From the NCBI RefSeq assembly GCF_036032445.1, contig NZ_CP107932.1, positions 4,094,501 to 4,158,500 of the forward strand: a stretch of DNA of 64,000 nt. The letters run 5' to 3'. Shown here in pieces: positions 24,809-32,714 of this stretch (positions within the stretch are counted from its first letter, which is position 1; the number at the start of each line of letters is the position of its first letter). The notes under the pieces were generated by a model. That model saw nothing but the letters and a program-made list of their open reading frames with translations. It had not been told where the DNA came from and did no database searches. The position numbers were made by a program, and so were the translations under genes. The DNA comes from Nocardia sp. NBC_00416 (GTDB taxonomy: Bacteria > Actinomycetota > Actinomycetes > Mycobacteriales > Mycobacteriaceae).

Positions 24809-25834
24809 ATGACCGACTCGGATACCGCACAGGGCACCTACGTCGAACCGGGCGAATTCAAACGGGACACCAACTACATCACCACCCGGATCACCGCCGA
24901 CGGCCGCGACGGCTACCCGGTCGAACCGGGCCGATACCGCCTGGTCGCGGCCCGCGCCTGCCCCTGGGCCAACAGGACCCTGATCTCCCGCCGGCTGCTG
25001 GGCCTGGAATCGGCCATCTCCTTGGGTCTGTGCGGACCCACCCACGACAAACTCAGCTGGACCTTCGACCTGGACCCGGGCGGCGTCGACCCGGTACTGC
25101 AGATCCCCCGGCTGCGCGATGCCTACCTGGCCCGCTTCCCCGACTACCCGCGCGGTATCACCGTGCCCGCCGTCGTGGACGTGCCGAGCGGACAGGTCGT
25201 CACCAACGACTACCCGCGGATAACCCTCGACTTCGCCCTCGAATGGACCGCCCACCACCGCGAAGGCGCCCCCGATCTCTATCCCGAGCCGCTGCGGGCC
25301 GAAATCGACGAGGTCAACGCCCGCGTGTTCCGTGAGGTGAACAACGGCGTGTACCGATGCGGATTCGCCGGATCCCAGGACGGCTACGACGCCGCCTACG
25401 ACCGGCTCTTCACCGCCCTGGACTGGCTGTCCACCCGCCTGACCGACCAGCGCTACCTGGTCGGCGACACCCTCACCGAAGCCGATATCCGCCTGTTCAC
25501 CACCCTGGCCCGGTTCGACCCGGTCTACCACGGTCATTTCAAATGCAACCGGAGCAAACTCAGCGAGATGCCGGTGCTGTGGGCCTACGCGCGCGACCTC
25601 TACCAAACCCCCGGATTCGGCGACACCATCGACTTCGCGCAGATCAAGGACCACTACTACAAGGTCCACACCGATATCAATCCGACGCAGGTGGTCCCCA
25701 AGGGCCCGGACCTGTCCAACTGGCTGACTCCACACGGACGAGAAGCGCTGGGCGGGAGGCCGTTCGGCGACGGCACCCCGCCACCACCCCCGATCCCGGC
25801 CGAGGTGGTGCCGGCGGACCACAGCGCGGGGTAG
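24809..25834 (+). CDS. Xi-class GST / S-glutathionyl-hydroquinone reductase homologue (probably mycothiol-linked)
   Basis: A 341-residue member of the ECM4/YqjG family: N-terminal thioredoxin-fold domain with the catalytic Cys in RACPWANR, a long loop, and a helical GST C-terminal domain with YLVGDTLTEADIRLF. Classical members reduce S-glutathionyl hydroquinones through this Cys. Actinobacteria of this group make mycothiol instead of glutathione, so this protein probably acts on mycothiol conjugates; that is inference supported by mscR in the window. The ATG at 24809 fits the family start; an in-frame ATG at 24782 would add nine residues. Confidence 0.88.
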   Translation: MTDSDTAQGTYVEPGEFKRDTNYITTRITADGRDGYPVEPGRYRLVAARACPWANRTLISRRLLGLESAISLGLCGPTHDKLSWTFDLDPGGVDPVLQIPRLRDAYLARFPDYPRGITVPAVVDVPSGQVVTNDYPRITLDFALEWTAHHREGAPDLYPEPLRAEIDEVNARVFREVNNGVYRCGFAGSQDGYDAAYDRLFTALDWLSTRLTDQRYLVGDTLTEADIRLFTTLARFDPVYHGHFKCNRSKLSEMPVLWAYARDLYQTPGFGDTIDFAQIKDHYYKVHTDINPTQVVPKGPDLSNWLTPHGREALGGRPFGDGTPPPPPIPAEVVPADHSAG

Positions 25835-25990
25835 GTCGAGCGGGCCGGATCGAGCTCGTTCGTGAGGGCGAGACGTGGACTCACCCGCCGAGGTCGAGAC
25901 GTGGGCTGCCCGCAAAGGTCTGTGTTTATTTGCAAGCAATCCCACCCCTCACCAAACCCACCCCTCACTCCTCCCGGATGGTCAACTCCC

Positions 25991-26114
25991 ACGGTCGGGG
26001 CCCGCCCCGGTTCTGGAGCGACAGAGCGAAGGAGCGCAGCGACTGAGTGGCGGAGTGAAGAACCGGGGTTAACGAGGGCCCCGACCCGCCCCGCCGAAGG
26101 CGGGGCAAACAAAC
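25991..26114. repeat. 124-bp palindromic intergenic repeat, copy 1
   Basis: A structured intergenic unit. Its ends are an imperfect inverted repeat (GTCGGGGCCCGCCCCGG near the start, CCGGGG plus GGGCCCCGAC near the end), the middle holds a GAGCGACAGAGCGAAGGAGC motif, and it closes with a hairpin GCCCCGCC/GGCGGGGC followed by an A-rich AAACAAAC. It is followed without gap by a second copy. Open frames across it are by-products. Confidence 0.85.
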
Positions 26115-26238
26115 ACGGTCGGGGCCCGCCCCGGTTCTGGAGCGACAGAGCGAAGGAGCGCAGCGACTGAGCGCCGGAGTGAAGAACCGGGGTTGACAAG
26201 GGCCCCGACCCGCCCCGCCGAAGGCGGGGCAAATAGAC
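26115..26238. repeat. 124-bp palindromic intergenic repeat, copy 2
   Basis: Nearly identical to the preceding unit and in the same orientation; the visible differences are few (for example GTGGCGGAG to GCGCCGGAG and TTAACGAGG to TTGACAAGG). The terminal GCCCCGCC/GGCGGGGC hairpin is conserved. Together the copies fill most of the 500-bp gap between the quinone-reductase-like gene and the next operon. I see no transposase and no flanking duplication. Confidence 0.85.
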
Positions 26239-26340
26239 ACAGCGTCGGAACCGATTCACTGGGTAATCCGTTGTCAGTCGGAACGAACGTAGGGCCGTTG
26301 TGGCTTACAGTGCACAGAGGCCGAGGAGGAGGATGACGCC

Positions 26341-27132
26341 GTGCGCAACGGGGCACTGGAGAAGGCCGTGGTCGAGGCGCTGGACCACGGTTCCCGGTTA
26401 CAGGCGCCCGCTGTCGCCAAGTATGTCGCGCGGTTGCGCCGCGCCCATCCCGACGAGGCGCCCGCGCAGCTCGTCGAACGGTTGGAGCGTCAGTATCTGC
26501 TGGCGGTGACCGGCAGTGGTAGCGCGGTCGGGGCGTCTGCCGCGATTCCCGGTGTCGGTACTCTTGCCGCGCTGGCCGCGGTGAGCGCGGAGACCACTTT
26601 CTTCATGGAGGCGTCCGCCCTGTTCACTCTCGCGGTGGCGTCGGTGCACGGGGTCCGGCCGGAGAACACCGAGCAGCGGCGCGCGCTGGTGCTGGCGGTG
26701 GTGCTCGGTGACAGCGGTATGGAGATCGTGCAGAAGAGTGTCGGTACCTCGGCGAAGAACTGGGGGACCGTGTTCGCGAACAAGATTCCGGGTCTGGCCG
26801 GGATGAACGATTCGCTGCTCAAACGGTTCATCGTCCGGTTCATCACCAAACGTGCCGCGCTGATGGCGGGCAAGATAGTTCCGGCCGGTATCGGCGCGGT
26901 GATCGGCGGCGTCGGTAACCGGGCGCTGGGCAAGGCCACTGTTCGCAACGCCCGCAACGCATTCGGTCCGGCGCCGGCCTATTTCGCGGACGATATGATC
27001 GTGGACGCCGCGTTGCCGCCGGCTCTCGAGAAGCCGAACAAGTCACTGACACAGGGTGATTCGCAGCATCGGCCCGAGGGTGCGGCTGGTGCGTTGCCGA
27101 ATGGGACCGAACCGCCGGCCGGTTCCCGGTGA
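26341..27132 (+). CDS. Membrane-associated protein of unknown function, first gene of an ABC operon
   Basis: A 263-residue protein. Residues 55-105 are a hydrophobic, Gly/Ala-rich hairpin (VGASAAIPGVGTLAALAAVS, then FFMEASALFTLAVASV), and a second apolar stretch around 178-200 (LMAGKIVPAGIGAVIGGVG) may also enter the membrane; the ends are hydrophilic. The GTG start has a strong GAGGAGGAGG upstream. Its stop overlaps the ATPase gene start as GTGA. The pairing of a soluble/membrane accessory protein with a small ABC transporter recalls EcsC beside EcsAB, but I cannot support that homology from sequence alone, so it is left unnamed. Confidence 0.7.
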   Translation: MRNGALEKAVVEALDHGSRLQAPAVAKYVARLRRAHPDEAPAQLVERLERQYLLAVTGSGSAVGASAAIPGVGTLAALAAVSAETTFFMEASALFTLAVASVHGVRPENTEQRRALVLAVVLGDSGMEIVQKSVGTSAKNWGTVFANKIPGLAGMNDSLLKRFIVRFITKRAALMAGKIVPAGIGAVIGGVGNRALGKATVRNARNAFGPAPAYFADDMIVDAALPPALEKPNKSLTQGDSQHRPEGAAGALPNGTEPPAGSR

Positions 27133-28076
27133 CCCGCACAACGCACCCGGCGATCACGGTCCGGGGTCTGTCCAAGCGATACGAGGATTTCAGCATCGGG
27201 GCGCAGGACGTGTCTTTCGATATCGCGTCGGGGACCTGCGCGGCGCTGGTCGGCCCGCCGGGATCCGGTAAGTCCAGTGTGGCGGGCATTCTGCTGGGCC
27301 TGCTCCCGCCCACGGCGGGATCGGTCGCTCTCTCCGGCGGTCGGGGCAGCACGGCGGTCGGGGCGGTACTCGCGCCGCGGGGGCTGCATCCGCGCCGGAC
27401 GGTCCACGATCACATCCGGGTCTACGCCGCCGCCGGCGGCTACTCCGACAAGCGGGTCCGGGAGGTCATCCGGGCCACCGGTCTGACCGAACGCGCCCAC
27501 GCCGTCCCGGATGATCTGACAGTCGGTGAGGAGACCCGCGCCGCGCTGGCGACCGCCCTGCTCGGCGATCCGCGTCTACTGATCCTCGACGATCCGGCCG
27601 CAGATATGCAGCTCGGCGAATTGTCCTGGTTGCAGGGTTTCCTGCGGGGCCACACGCGGCGCGGCGGCACCGTCTTGTTCACGACGCGCAGCCTGGTCAC
27701 GGCATTGCCGATCGCGGATCATCTGGTGGTGCTGAGCGCTGGATCGGTGGTCTACCAGGGCAGCCCGGCCCGGCTGCGGCGGCGCAACCCGGACCGGCTG
27801 GTGGTCGCGTCGTCGTCGTCGATCGCCGTCGCCACCGCGCTCGCCGCGCGCGGGTTCACCGACGCGGTGATCCGTCCCGACGAGCAACTGGCCGTGGCCG
27901 GAGCGACCGAGGAGGATATCGTGGGCGCCGCCCGCGCCGCCGGTGTCCGGCTGGACCGTATCGTCGCGGATCGGATACACCCCGACCGCGTGCTCGCTTC
28001 ACTGGCGCCCGTCGCCGCGGCGGCCGGGCCCGGTATGCCGCCACCCGCTCCTACGCCGTACGGGGTTGCCCGATGA
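27129..28076 (+). CDS. ABC transporter ATP-binding protein with degenerate catalytic motifs
   Basis: A 315-residue ABC ATPase. Walker A GPPGSGKSS (residues 42-50) is intact, but the signature LSGGQ is LTVGEET (130-136), the catalytic Glu after Walker B is Asp155 (LLILDDP), the switch His is Arg187 (TTRSL), and the Q-loop segment VLAPRGLHP has no Gln. Overall it aligns with the bacitracin/multidrug group (where one expects LDAPGLHP and SLGMRQR). It overlaps the genes on both sides (GTGA and ATGA), so it is translated with the permease. ATP may be bound but hydrolysis looks impaired; see findings. Confidence 0.85.
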   Translation: MTRTTHPAITVRGLSKRYEDFSIGAQDVSFDIASGTCAALVGPPGSGKSSVAGILLGLLPPTAGSVALSGGRGSTAVGAVLAPRGLHPRRTVHDHIRVYAAAGGYSDKRVREVIRATGLTERAHAVPDDLTVGEETRAALATALLGDPRLLILDDPAADMQLGELSWLQGFLRGHTRRGGTVLFTTRSLVTALPIADHLVVLSAGSVVYQGSPARLRRRNPDRLVVASSSSIAVATALAARGFTDAVIRPDEQLAVAGATEEDIVGAARAAGVRLDRIVADRIHPDRVLASLAPVAAAAGPGMPPPAPTPYGVAR

Positions 28077-28855
28077 TCGACGTCGTACCCGCGGAATTGA
28101 TTCCGCCTGTCCTGTCCGAGTACCGCAAGGCCGTCACCCTGCGCTATACGCGGGTGCTGGCCGGGGCGATGATCGCGACGGCGATCGTGGCCGCGACGGC
28201 GACCGCGCTGCTGGCCGGCCTCCGCGACCCGGAGGGCGATCTGGTGACCGGAGCCGCCACCATCGGGCTCTACATCGCCGTGTTCGTGGTGATCGTGACC
28301 GCGGCGGTTTTCGGGGCGGCGGGCGCGGCGGGTGAACACCAGCACAACACCCTGGTGATCACCGCGTTGTTCACCGTCGATCGGGATCGGCTGGCCGGGG
28401 CGAAGTATCTGGTGACCGCCGCTGCGGCGGCCGCGGCCGCGCTGGCGGTGGAGATCGTGGCGATGCTCTGCCTGCTGCTGTTCGGTCGCGGCAAATTCGA
28501 GCTCACGGCCGACTTGTTCGGGGTTCTCGGCGGCGGCGTGCTCGCGGCGGCGTGCTGGGCGGTGATCGGTACCGGAATCGGCCTGCTGTTGCGGGCTCCG
28601 GCACCGGCGATCGGCGCCGTGCTGGTCTGGCTCCTGCTCGCCGAACCGCTGCTCTGGGTGGTGACCGCGGGTATCGGGCTGCCGGGCGTGGTCACCTTGC
28701 TGCCGGGGTCGGCGACACTGAGCACCGTCCTGGTGGGTTCGTTCGCCGACAGCGATCTGCTGGCTCCCGCCCCGGCCGCGATCGTGGTGCTGCTGCTCTG
28801 GGCGCTCGGTATCGGCGCGGCGGGCTGGTGGTCGCTGCGCCGGGCCGAACTCTGA
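28073..28855 (+). CDS. ABC transporter permease (ABC-2 type)
   Basis: A 260-residue integral membrane protein with six hydrophobic segments (for example AGAMIATAIVAATATALLAG, TIGLYIAVFVVIVTAAVFG, AAAAAAAALAVEIVAMLCLLL, LLVWALG-like last helix) and a cytoplasmic N-terminus containing SEYRKAVTLRYTR, as in ABC-2 export permeases that follow single ATPase subunits. The ATG overlaps the ATPase stop as ATGA. Together the three overlapping genes 26341-28855 encode a small transporter; substrate and direction are unknown. Confidence 0.85.
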   Translation: MIDVVPAELIPPVLSEYRKAVTLRYTRVLAGAMIATAIVAATATALLAGLRDPEGDLVTGAATIGLYIAVFVVIVTAAVFGAAGAAGEHQHNTLVITALFTVDRDRLAGAKYLVTAAAAAAAALAVEIVAMLCLLLFGRGKFELTADLFGVLGGGVLAAACWAVIGTGIGLLLRAPAPAIGAVLVWLLLAEPLLWVVTAGIGLPGVVTLLPGSATLSTVLVGSFADSDLLAPAPAAIVVLLLWALGIGAAGWWSLRRAEL

Positions 28856-28866
28856 TCCGCTGAGCG

Positions 28867-28887
28867 GTTCCTGGCGACGCCGGGAAC
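28867..28887 (+). terminator. Compact hairpin after the ABC operon
   Basis: GTTCC at 28867-28871 and GGAAC at 28883-28887 pair around an inner GGCG/CGCC, giving a short tight stem 11 bp after the permease stop and 57 bp before the exporter start. There is no U tract, so termination is uncertain. Confidence 0.35.
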
Positions 28888-28944
28888 AAGACCTTGTCAT
28901 CGGGCGTAGTTATGGTCGATGACAGGTCGATGCGAAGGGGGATC

Positions 28945-31900
28945 ATGAACAGCGGTGCACGGCCCGGCTGGATCCGCCGGCTCTGGTCGGAATGCCGCCG
29001 CTATCGGGGCACACTGGCCGGTATCGCGCTGGCCCTCGTCGCCGGCGCCGCGGCCGAGATCGTCGCGCCGCTGCTCACGAAATGGGCCGTGGATTCGGCC
29101 ACCACCGGCGCCACCCGGGTGATCGGCATCGTCGCGGGGCTGCTGGTCCTGCTGGCGTTCGGCCGGTTCGCGGCGTCGTTCGGACGCCGGATGCTGGCCG
29201 GGCAACTTTCGTTGGATGTCCAGCACGGGCTGCGGCTGCAACTGCTCGGCTCGCTGCAGCGGCTCGACGGCGCGGGCCAGGACGCGTTGCGCACCGGCCA
29301 GGTGGTGTCCCGTTCGATCACCGATCTGCAGCTCGTCCAGTCGCTGCTGGCGATGGCGCCGCTGTCGGGTATGTCGTTCCTGCAGTTCGTGCTCGCCGCG
29401 GCGGTGATGCTGTGGTTGTCGCCGCCGCTGGCGGCGGTCGCCTTGCTGATGGTGCCCGTGGTGATCGCGGTGGTGTACCGGTTGCGGCCGCGGCTGCACG
29501 CCGCGACCTGGTCGGCTCAGCAGCGCGCCGCCGAACTCGCCCAGCACGTGGAGGAGACGGTCACCGGGGTCCGGGTGGTCAAGGGGTTCGGCCAGGAAGG
29601 GCGGATGGTCGACGTGCTGGAACAGCACGGACGCCGCCTGTTCGCCGAGCGGATGCGGGCCGCCACGATCAACGCCCGCTTCGCCCCCACTCTCGCCGCG
29701 GTCCCGCAGGCCGGTCTGGTGATCGTCATCGGGCTCGGCGGCTGGCTGGCACTGCAGGGGGCGATCGGTCTGGGCACTTTCCTCGCGTTCAGCGCCTATG
29801 TGACGACGATGACCACCACCGCCCGCACGATGGCCTCGGTGATCATCCTGGCCCAGCTCACCCGGGCCGCCGCCGAACGCGTCTACCAGGTGATCGACGC
29901 GGGCCCGGCGGTGGCGGATCCGCCGCGTCCGGTACCGGTTCCGGACGGCCCGCTGGGTATCGAACTCGACGCGCTCACGTTCGGCTTCGACTCCGAGCAA
30001 CCGGTGTTGCGCGACCTCGACCTGCGGGTGCGGCCCGGTGAGACGGTGGCGATCATCGGGCCGGCGGGGTCCGGAAAGACGACGCTGTCCCTGCTGCTGC
30101 CCCGGTTCTACGCACCCGATTCCGGAACTATCAGGTTGCTCGGCACCGGCGCCGCGGAGCCGGTGGATATCGCCGAGGTCGCCGCGACGGAGTTGCGGGC
30201 CGCGGTCGGTGTGGTGTTCGACGACCCGTTCCTGTTCAGTTCCAGTGTCGCGGCCAATATCGCGCTGGGCCGCCCCGACGCCACTCCCGACGAGGTCCGG
30301 GCCGCCGCCCGGCAGGCCGCGGCCGACGAATTCATCGAACAACTCCCGGACGGCTACGACACCGTGGTCGGTGAGCGCGGACTCACTCTGTCCGGGGGTC
30401 AGCGCCAGCGCATCGCCCTGGCCCGGGCGCTGCTGGCGCGGCCGCGCATCCTGGTGCTGGACGACGCCACTTCCGCGGTGGACGCGGTCACCGAGGCCGC
30501 GATCTTCGGCGCTCTGCCCGACCAGGGCTCCCGCACCACGATCATCCTGGCCCACCGGGAATCCACCCTGGCCCATGCCGACCGGGTCATCCGGCTCCCC
30601 GAGCCGGACACCGTGGCGGTCACCGGCCCGGTCTTCGTCTCCGACCGGCTGCCCCGGAATCCGTCCACCGACCGCTTCGGTGCGGCGGCCGACCTGAGCG
30701 CGACTCCCGAGCTGCGGCGCGCGATCGAACGGCTGCCCGCCGCCACCGAAGAGCCGCGGCTGGACGAGGCCCGGCTGCGCGAACCCGATCCGGGTTTCCG
30801 GTTGGCCCGGTTGCTGCGTCCGGTGCGGATGCTCGTCCTGGCCTCGGTGGCCCTGCTCGCCCTGGACGCGCTGATCGGTATCGGTTTCCCGCCGCTGGTC
30901 CGGCATGCGATCGACGCGGGTGTCGACGGCGGCGAACCGTCGGCACTCATCTGGTCGGCCGTTCTCGGCACCGGGCTGGTGCTGGCGGGGTGGGTGGTGG
31001 CCGCCGCGACCACGATGCTCACCTCCCGCACCGGGGAGCGGGTGTTGTACGGGCTGCGGGTACGCAGCTACGCCCACTTGCAACGCCTGGGCCTGGACTA
31101 TTACGAACGCGAACTGTCCGGCCGGATCATGACGCGGATGACCACCGACGTGGACGCACTGTCGACCTTCCTGCAGACCGGCGTGTCCACGGCGCTGGTG
31201 AGTGTGCTGTCGCTGGCGGGTATCGCGGTGGCGCTCGTGGTGATCGACACCCAGCTGGCGCTGGTGGTATTGCTCGGGGTGCTCCCGCCGCTGATCATCG
31301 CCACGGTGATCTTCCGGCGAGTCTCCTCGGTGGCCTACACCATCTCACGGGAACAGGTGTCCACCGTGAACGCCGACTTCCAGGAGAACATCGCCGGGCT
31401 GCGGGCGGTGCAGGCCTACCGGCACGAACGGCTTTCGGCACACCGGTTCGCCGAGTACTCCACGAAGTACCGGCGCAGCCGGATGCGCGCCCAGCGCGCG
31501 ATCGCGCTGTATTTCGCGTTTGTGGCCTCGTGGACCGATCTGGCCTTGGCCCTGGTGGTGTTCACCGGCGCGCACGCGGTGGCCGGCGGCGACACCAGCA
31601 CCGGCACCTTGATCGCCTTCGTGCTGTATCTGGAACTGCTGTTCGGGCCGATCCAGCAGCTGTCCCAGGTCTTCGACGGTTACCAGCAGGCACGGGTCGG
31701 GCTGCGGCGGATCGGTGATCTGCTGCGCACGCCGTCCTCGATCGGTGCGGACCCGCCGGACGCCGACCCGATCGTCGGGGGCCTACGCGGCGATCTCGTC
31801 CTCGATACGGTGCGATTCCGCTATCCGGGAACCGAACGCGCGGCGCTCGACGAGGTGGATCTGGCGGTCGCGCCGGGTGAATCGCTGGCCCTGGTCGGCG

Positions 31901-32574
31901 CGACCGGCGCCGGTAAGTCCACGATCGTCAAATTGCTGGCCCGCCTCTACGACCTCGCCGGCGCCGATTCCGGCGCGATCCGAGTGGACGGTCGCGATAT
32001 CCGGAACTACCGCCTGGACCGGTACCGGTCCAGGCTCGGCATGGTGCCGCAGGAAGCTCACCTCTTCACCGGCGACATCGCGAGCAACATCGCGTTCGGG
32101 AAACCGTCCGCCGGCGAATCGGAGATCGCCGCGGCTGCCCGGGCGGTCGGTGCGGAGGACATGATCGTCGGGCTGCCCGGTGGATTCCATCGGCCCGTGG
32201 GCGAACGCGGCCGCGGGCTCTCCGCGGGGCAGCGTCAGCTCATCGCGCTGGCGCGCGCCCAACTGGTCGACCCCGATCTGCTCCTGCTCGACGAGGCGAC
32301 CGCCACCCTCGATCCCGACACCGAGGAAAAGGTGCTGGCAGCGACCGGCTCCCTGGCCCGCGACCGGACCACGATCGTGGTCGCGCATCGTTTGGCGACT
32401 GCCGCGCGGGCCGATCGGATCGCGGTGGTCGAGCACGGCCGCATCGTGGAAATCGGCACGCACGCCGAGCTCGTCGCCGCTGGTGGGCACTATGCCCGCC
32501 TCTGGACAGCGGCCGGAAGCGGCGAAGGAATATTCTCGGTCGAGGACGAGTCGTCAACAATGAGGTCGGGATAG
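28945..32574 (+). CDS. Single-chain ABC exporter (TMD-NBD-TMD-NBD), multidrug/lipid type
   Basis: A 1,209-residue fusion of two ABC-exporter halves. NBD1 has Walker A from residue 372 (GPAGSGKTT), signature LSGGQ from 482 and Walker B LVLDDAT with Asp507 in the catalytic Glu position. NBD2 has Walker A from 985 (GATGAGKST), signature LSAGQ from 1092 and LLLDEAT with Glu1117. This is the usual asymmetry of heterodimeric exporters with one degenerate site. Each half has a six-helix domain. The layout recalls M. tuberculosis Rv0194. I use the ATG at 28945 next to AAGGGGG; earlier in-frame starts exist. It lies upstream of kgd and downstream of the small ABC operon, 89 bp after the permease. Confidence 0.9.
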   Translation: MNSGARPGWIRRLWSECRRYRGTLAGIALALVAGAAAEIVAPLLTKWAVDSATTGATRVIGIVAGLLVLLAFGRFAASFGRRMLAGQLSLDVQHGLRLQLLGSLQRLDGAGQDALRTGQVVSRSITDLQLVQSLLAMAPLSGMSFLQFVLAAAVMLWLSPPLAAVALLMVPVVIAVVYRLRPRLHAATWSAQQRAAELAQHVEETVTGVRVVKGFGQEGRMVDVLEQHGRRLFAERMRAATINARFAPTLAAVPQAGLVIVIGLGGWLALQGAIGLGTFLAFSAYVTTMTTTARTMASVIILAQLTRAAAERVYQVIDAGPAVADPPRPVPVPDGPLGIELDALTFGFDSEQPVLRDLDLRVRPGETVAIIGPAGSGKTTLSLLLPRFYAPDSGTIRLLGTGAAEPVDIAEVAATELRAAVGVVFDDPFLFSSSVAANIALGRPDATPDEVRAAARQAAADEFIEQLPDGYDTVVGERGLTLSGGQRQRIALARALLARPRILVLDDATSAVDAVTEAAIFGALPDQGSRTTIILAHRESTLAHADRVIRLPEPDTVAVTGPVFVSDRLPRNPSTDRFGAAADLSATPELRRAIERLPAATEEPRLDEARLREPDPGFRLARLLRPVRMLVLASVALLALDALIGIGFPPLVRHAIDAGVDGGEPSALIWSAVLGTGLVLAGWVVAAATTMLTSRTGERVLYGLRVRSYAHLQRLGLDYYERELSGRIMTRMTTDVDALSTFLQTGVSTALVSVLSLAGIAVALVVIDTQLALVVLLGVLPPLIIATVIFRRVSSVAYTISREQVSTVNADFQENIAGLRAVQAYRHERLSAHRFAEYSTKYRRSRMRAQRAIALYFAFVASWTDLALALVVFTGAHAVAGGDTSTGTLIAFVLYLELLFGPIQQLSQVFDGYQQARVGLRRIGDLLRTPSSIGADPPDADPIVGGLRGDLVLDTVRFRYPGTERAALDEVDLAVAPGESLALVGATGAGKSTIVKLLARLYDLAGADSGAIRVDGRDIRNYRLDRYRSRLGMVPQEAHLFTGDIASNIAFGKPSAGESEIAAAARAVGAEDMIVGLPGGFHRPVGERGRGLSAGQRQLIALARAQLVDPDLLLLDEATATLDPDTEEKVLAATGSLARDRTTIVVAHRLATAARADRIAVVEHGRIVEIGTHAELVAAGGHYARLWTAAGSGEGIFSVEDESSTMRSG

Positions 32575-32714
32575 TCCGGTGGTCGGTGACGAAGCCGATG
32601 TGCGCGGGGGCATATCCTCGTCAGAGGGCGTATCGGGTACCCACCCACGAAGCCCGGTGCCGGGCACGTCACAAACGTCGCAGCGCGAAGAACGAAATGA
32701 GGCGAACACCTGCT

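Noticed and set aside
25862..26170. Open frames across the 124-bp repeats
   Set aside because: They repeat the same peptide in both copies because the DNA repeats; no coding evidence.
25991..26238. CRISPR array
   Set aside because: Only two directly adjacent units of 124 bp with no unique spacers; no cas genes in the window.
28897..31083. Long minus-strand open frame opposite the ABC exporter
   Set aside because: Arg/Gly/Gln-rich product with no domain resemblance; a by-product of high G+C codon bias on the other strand.
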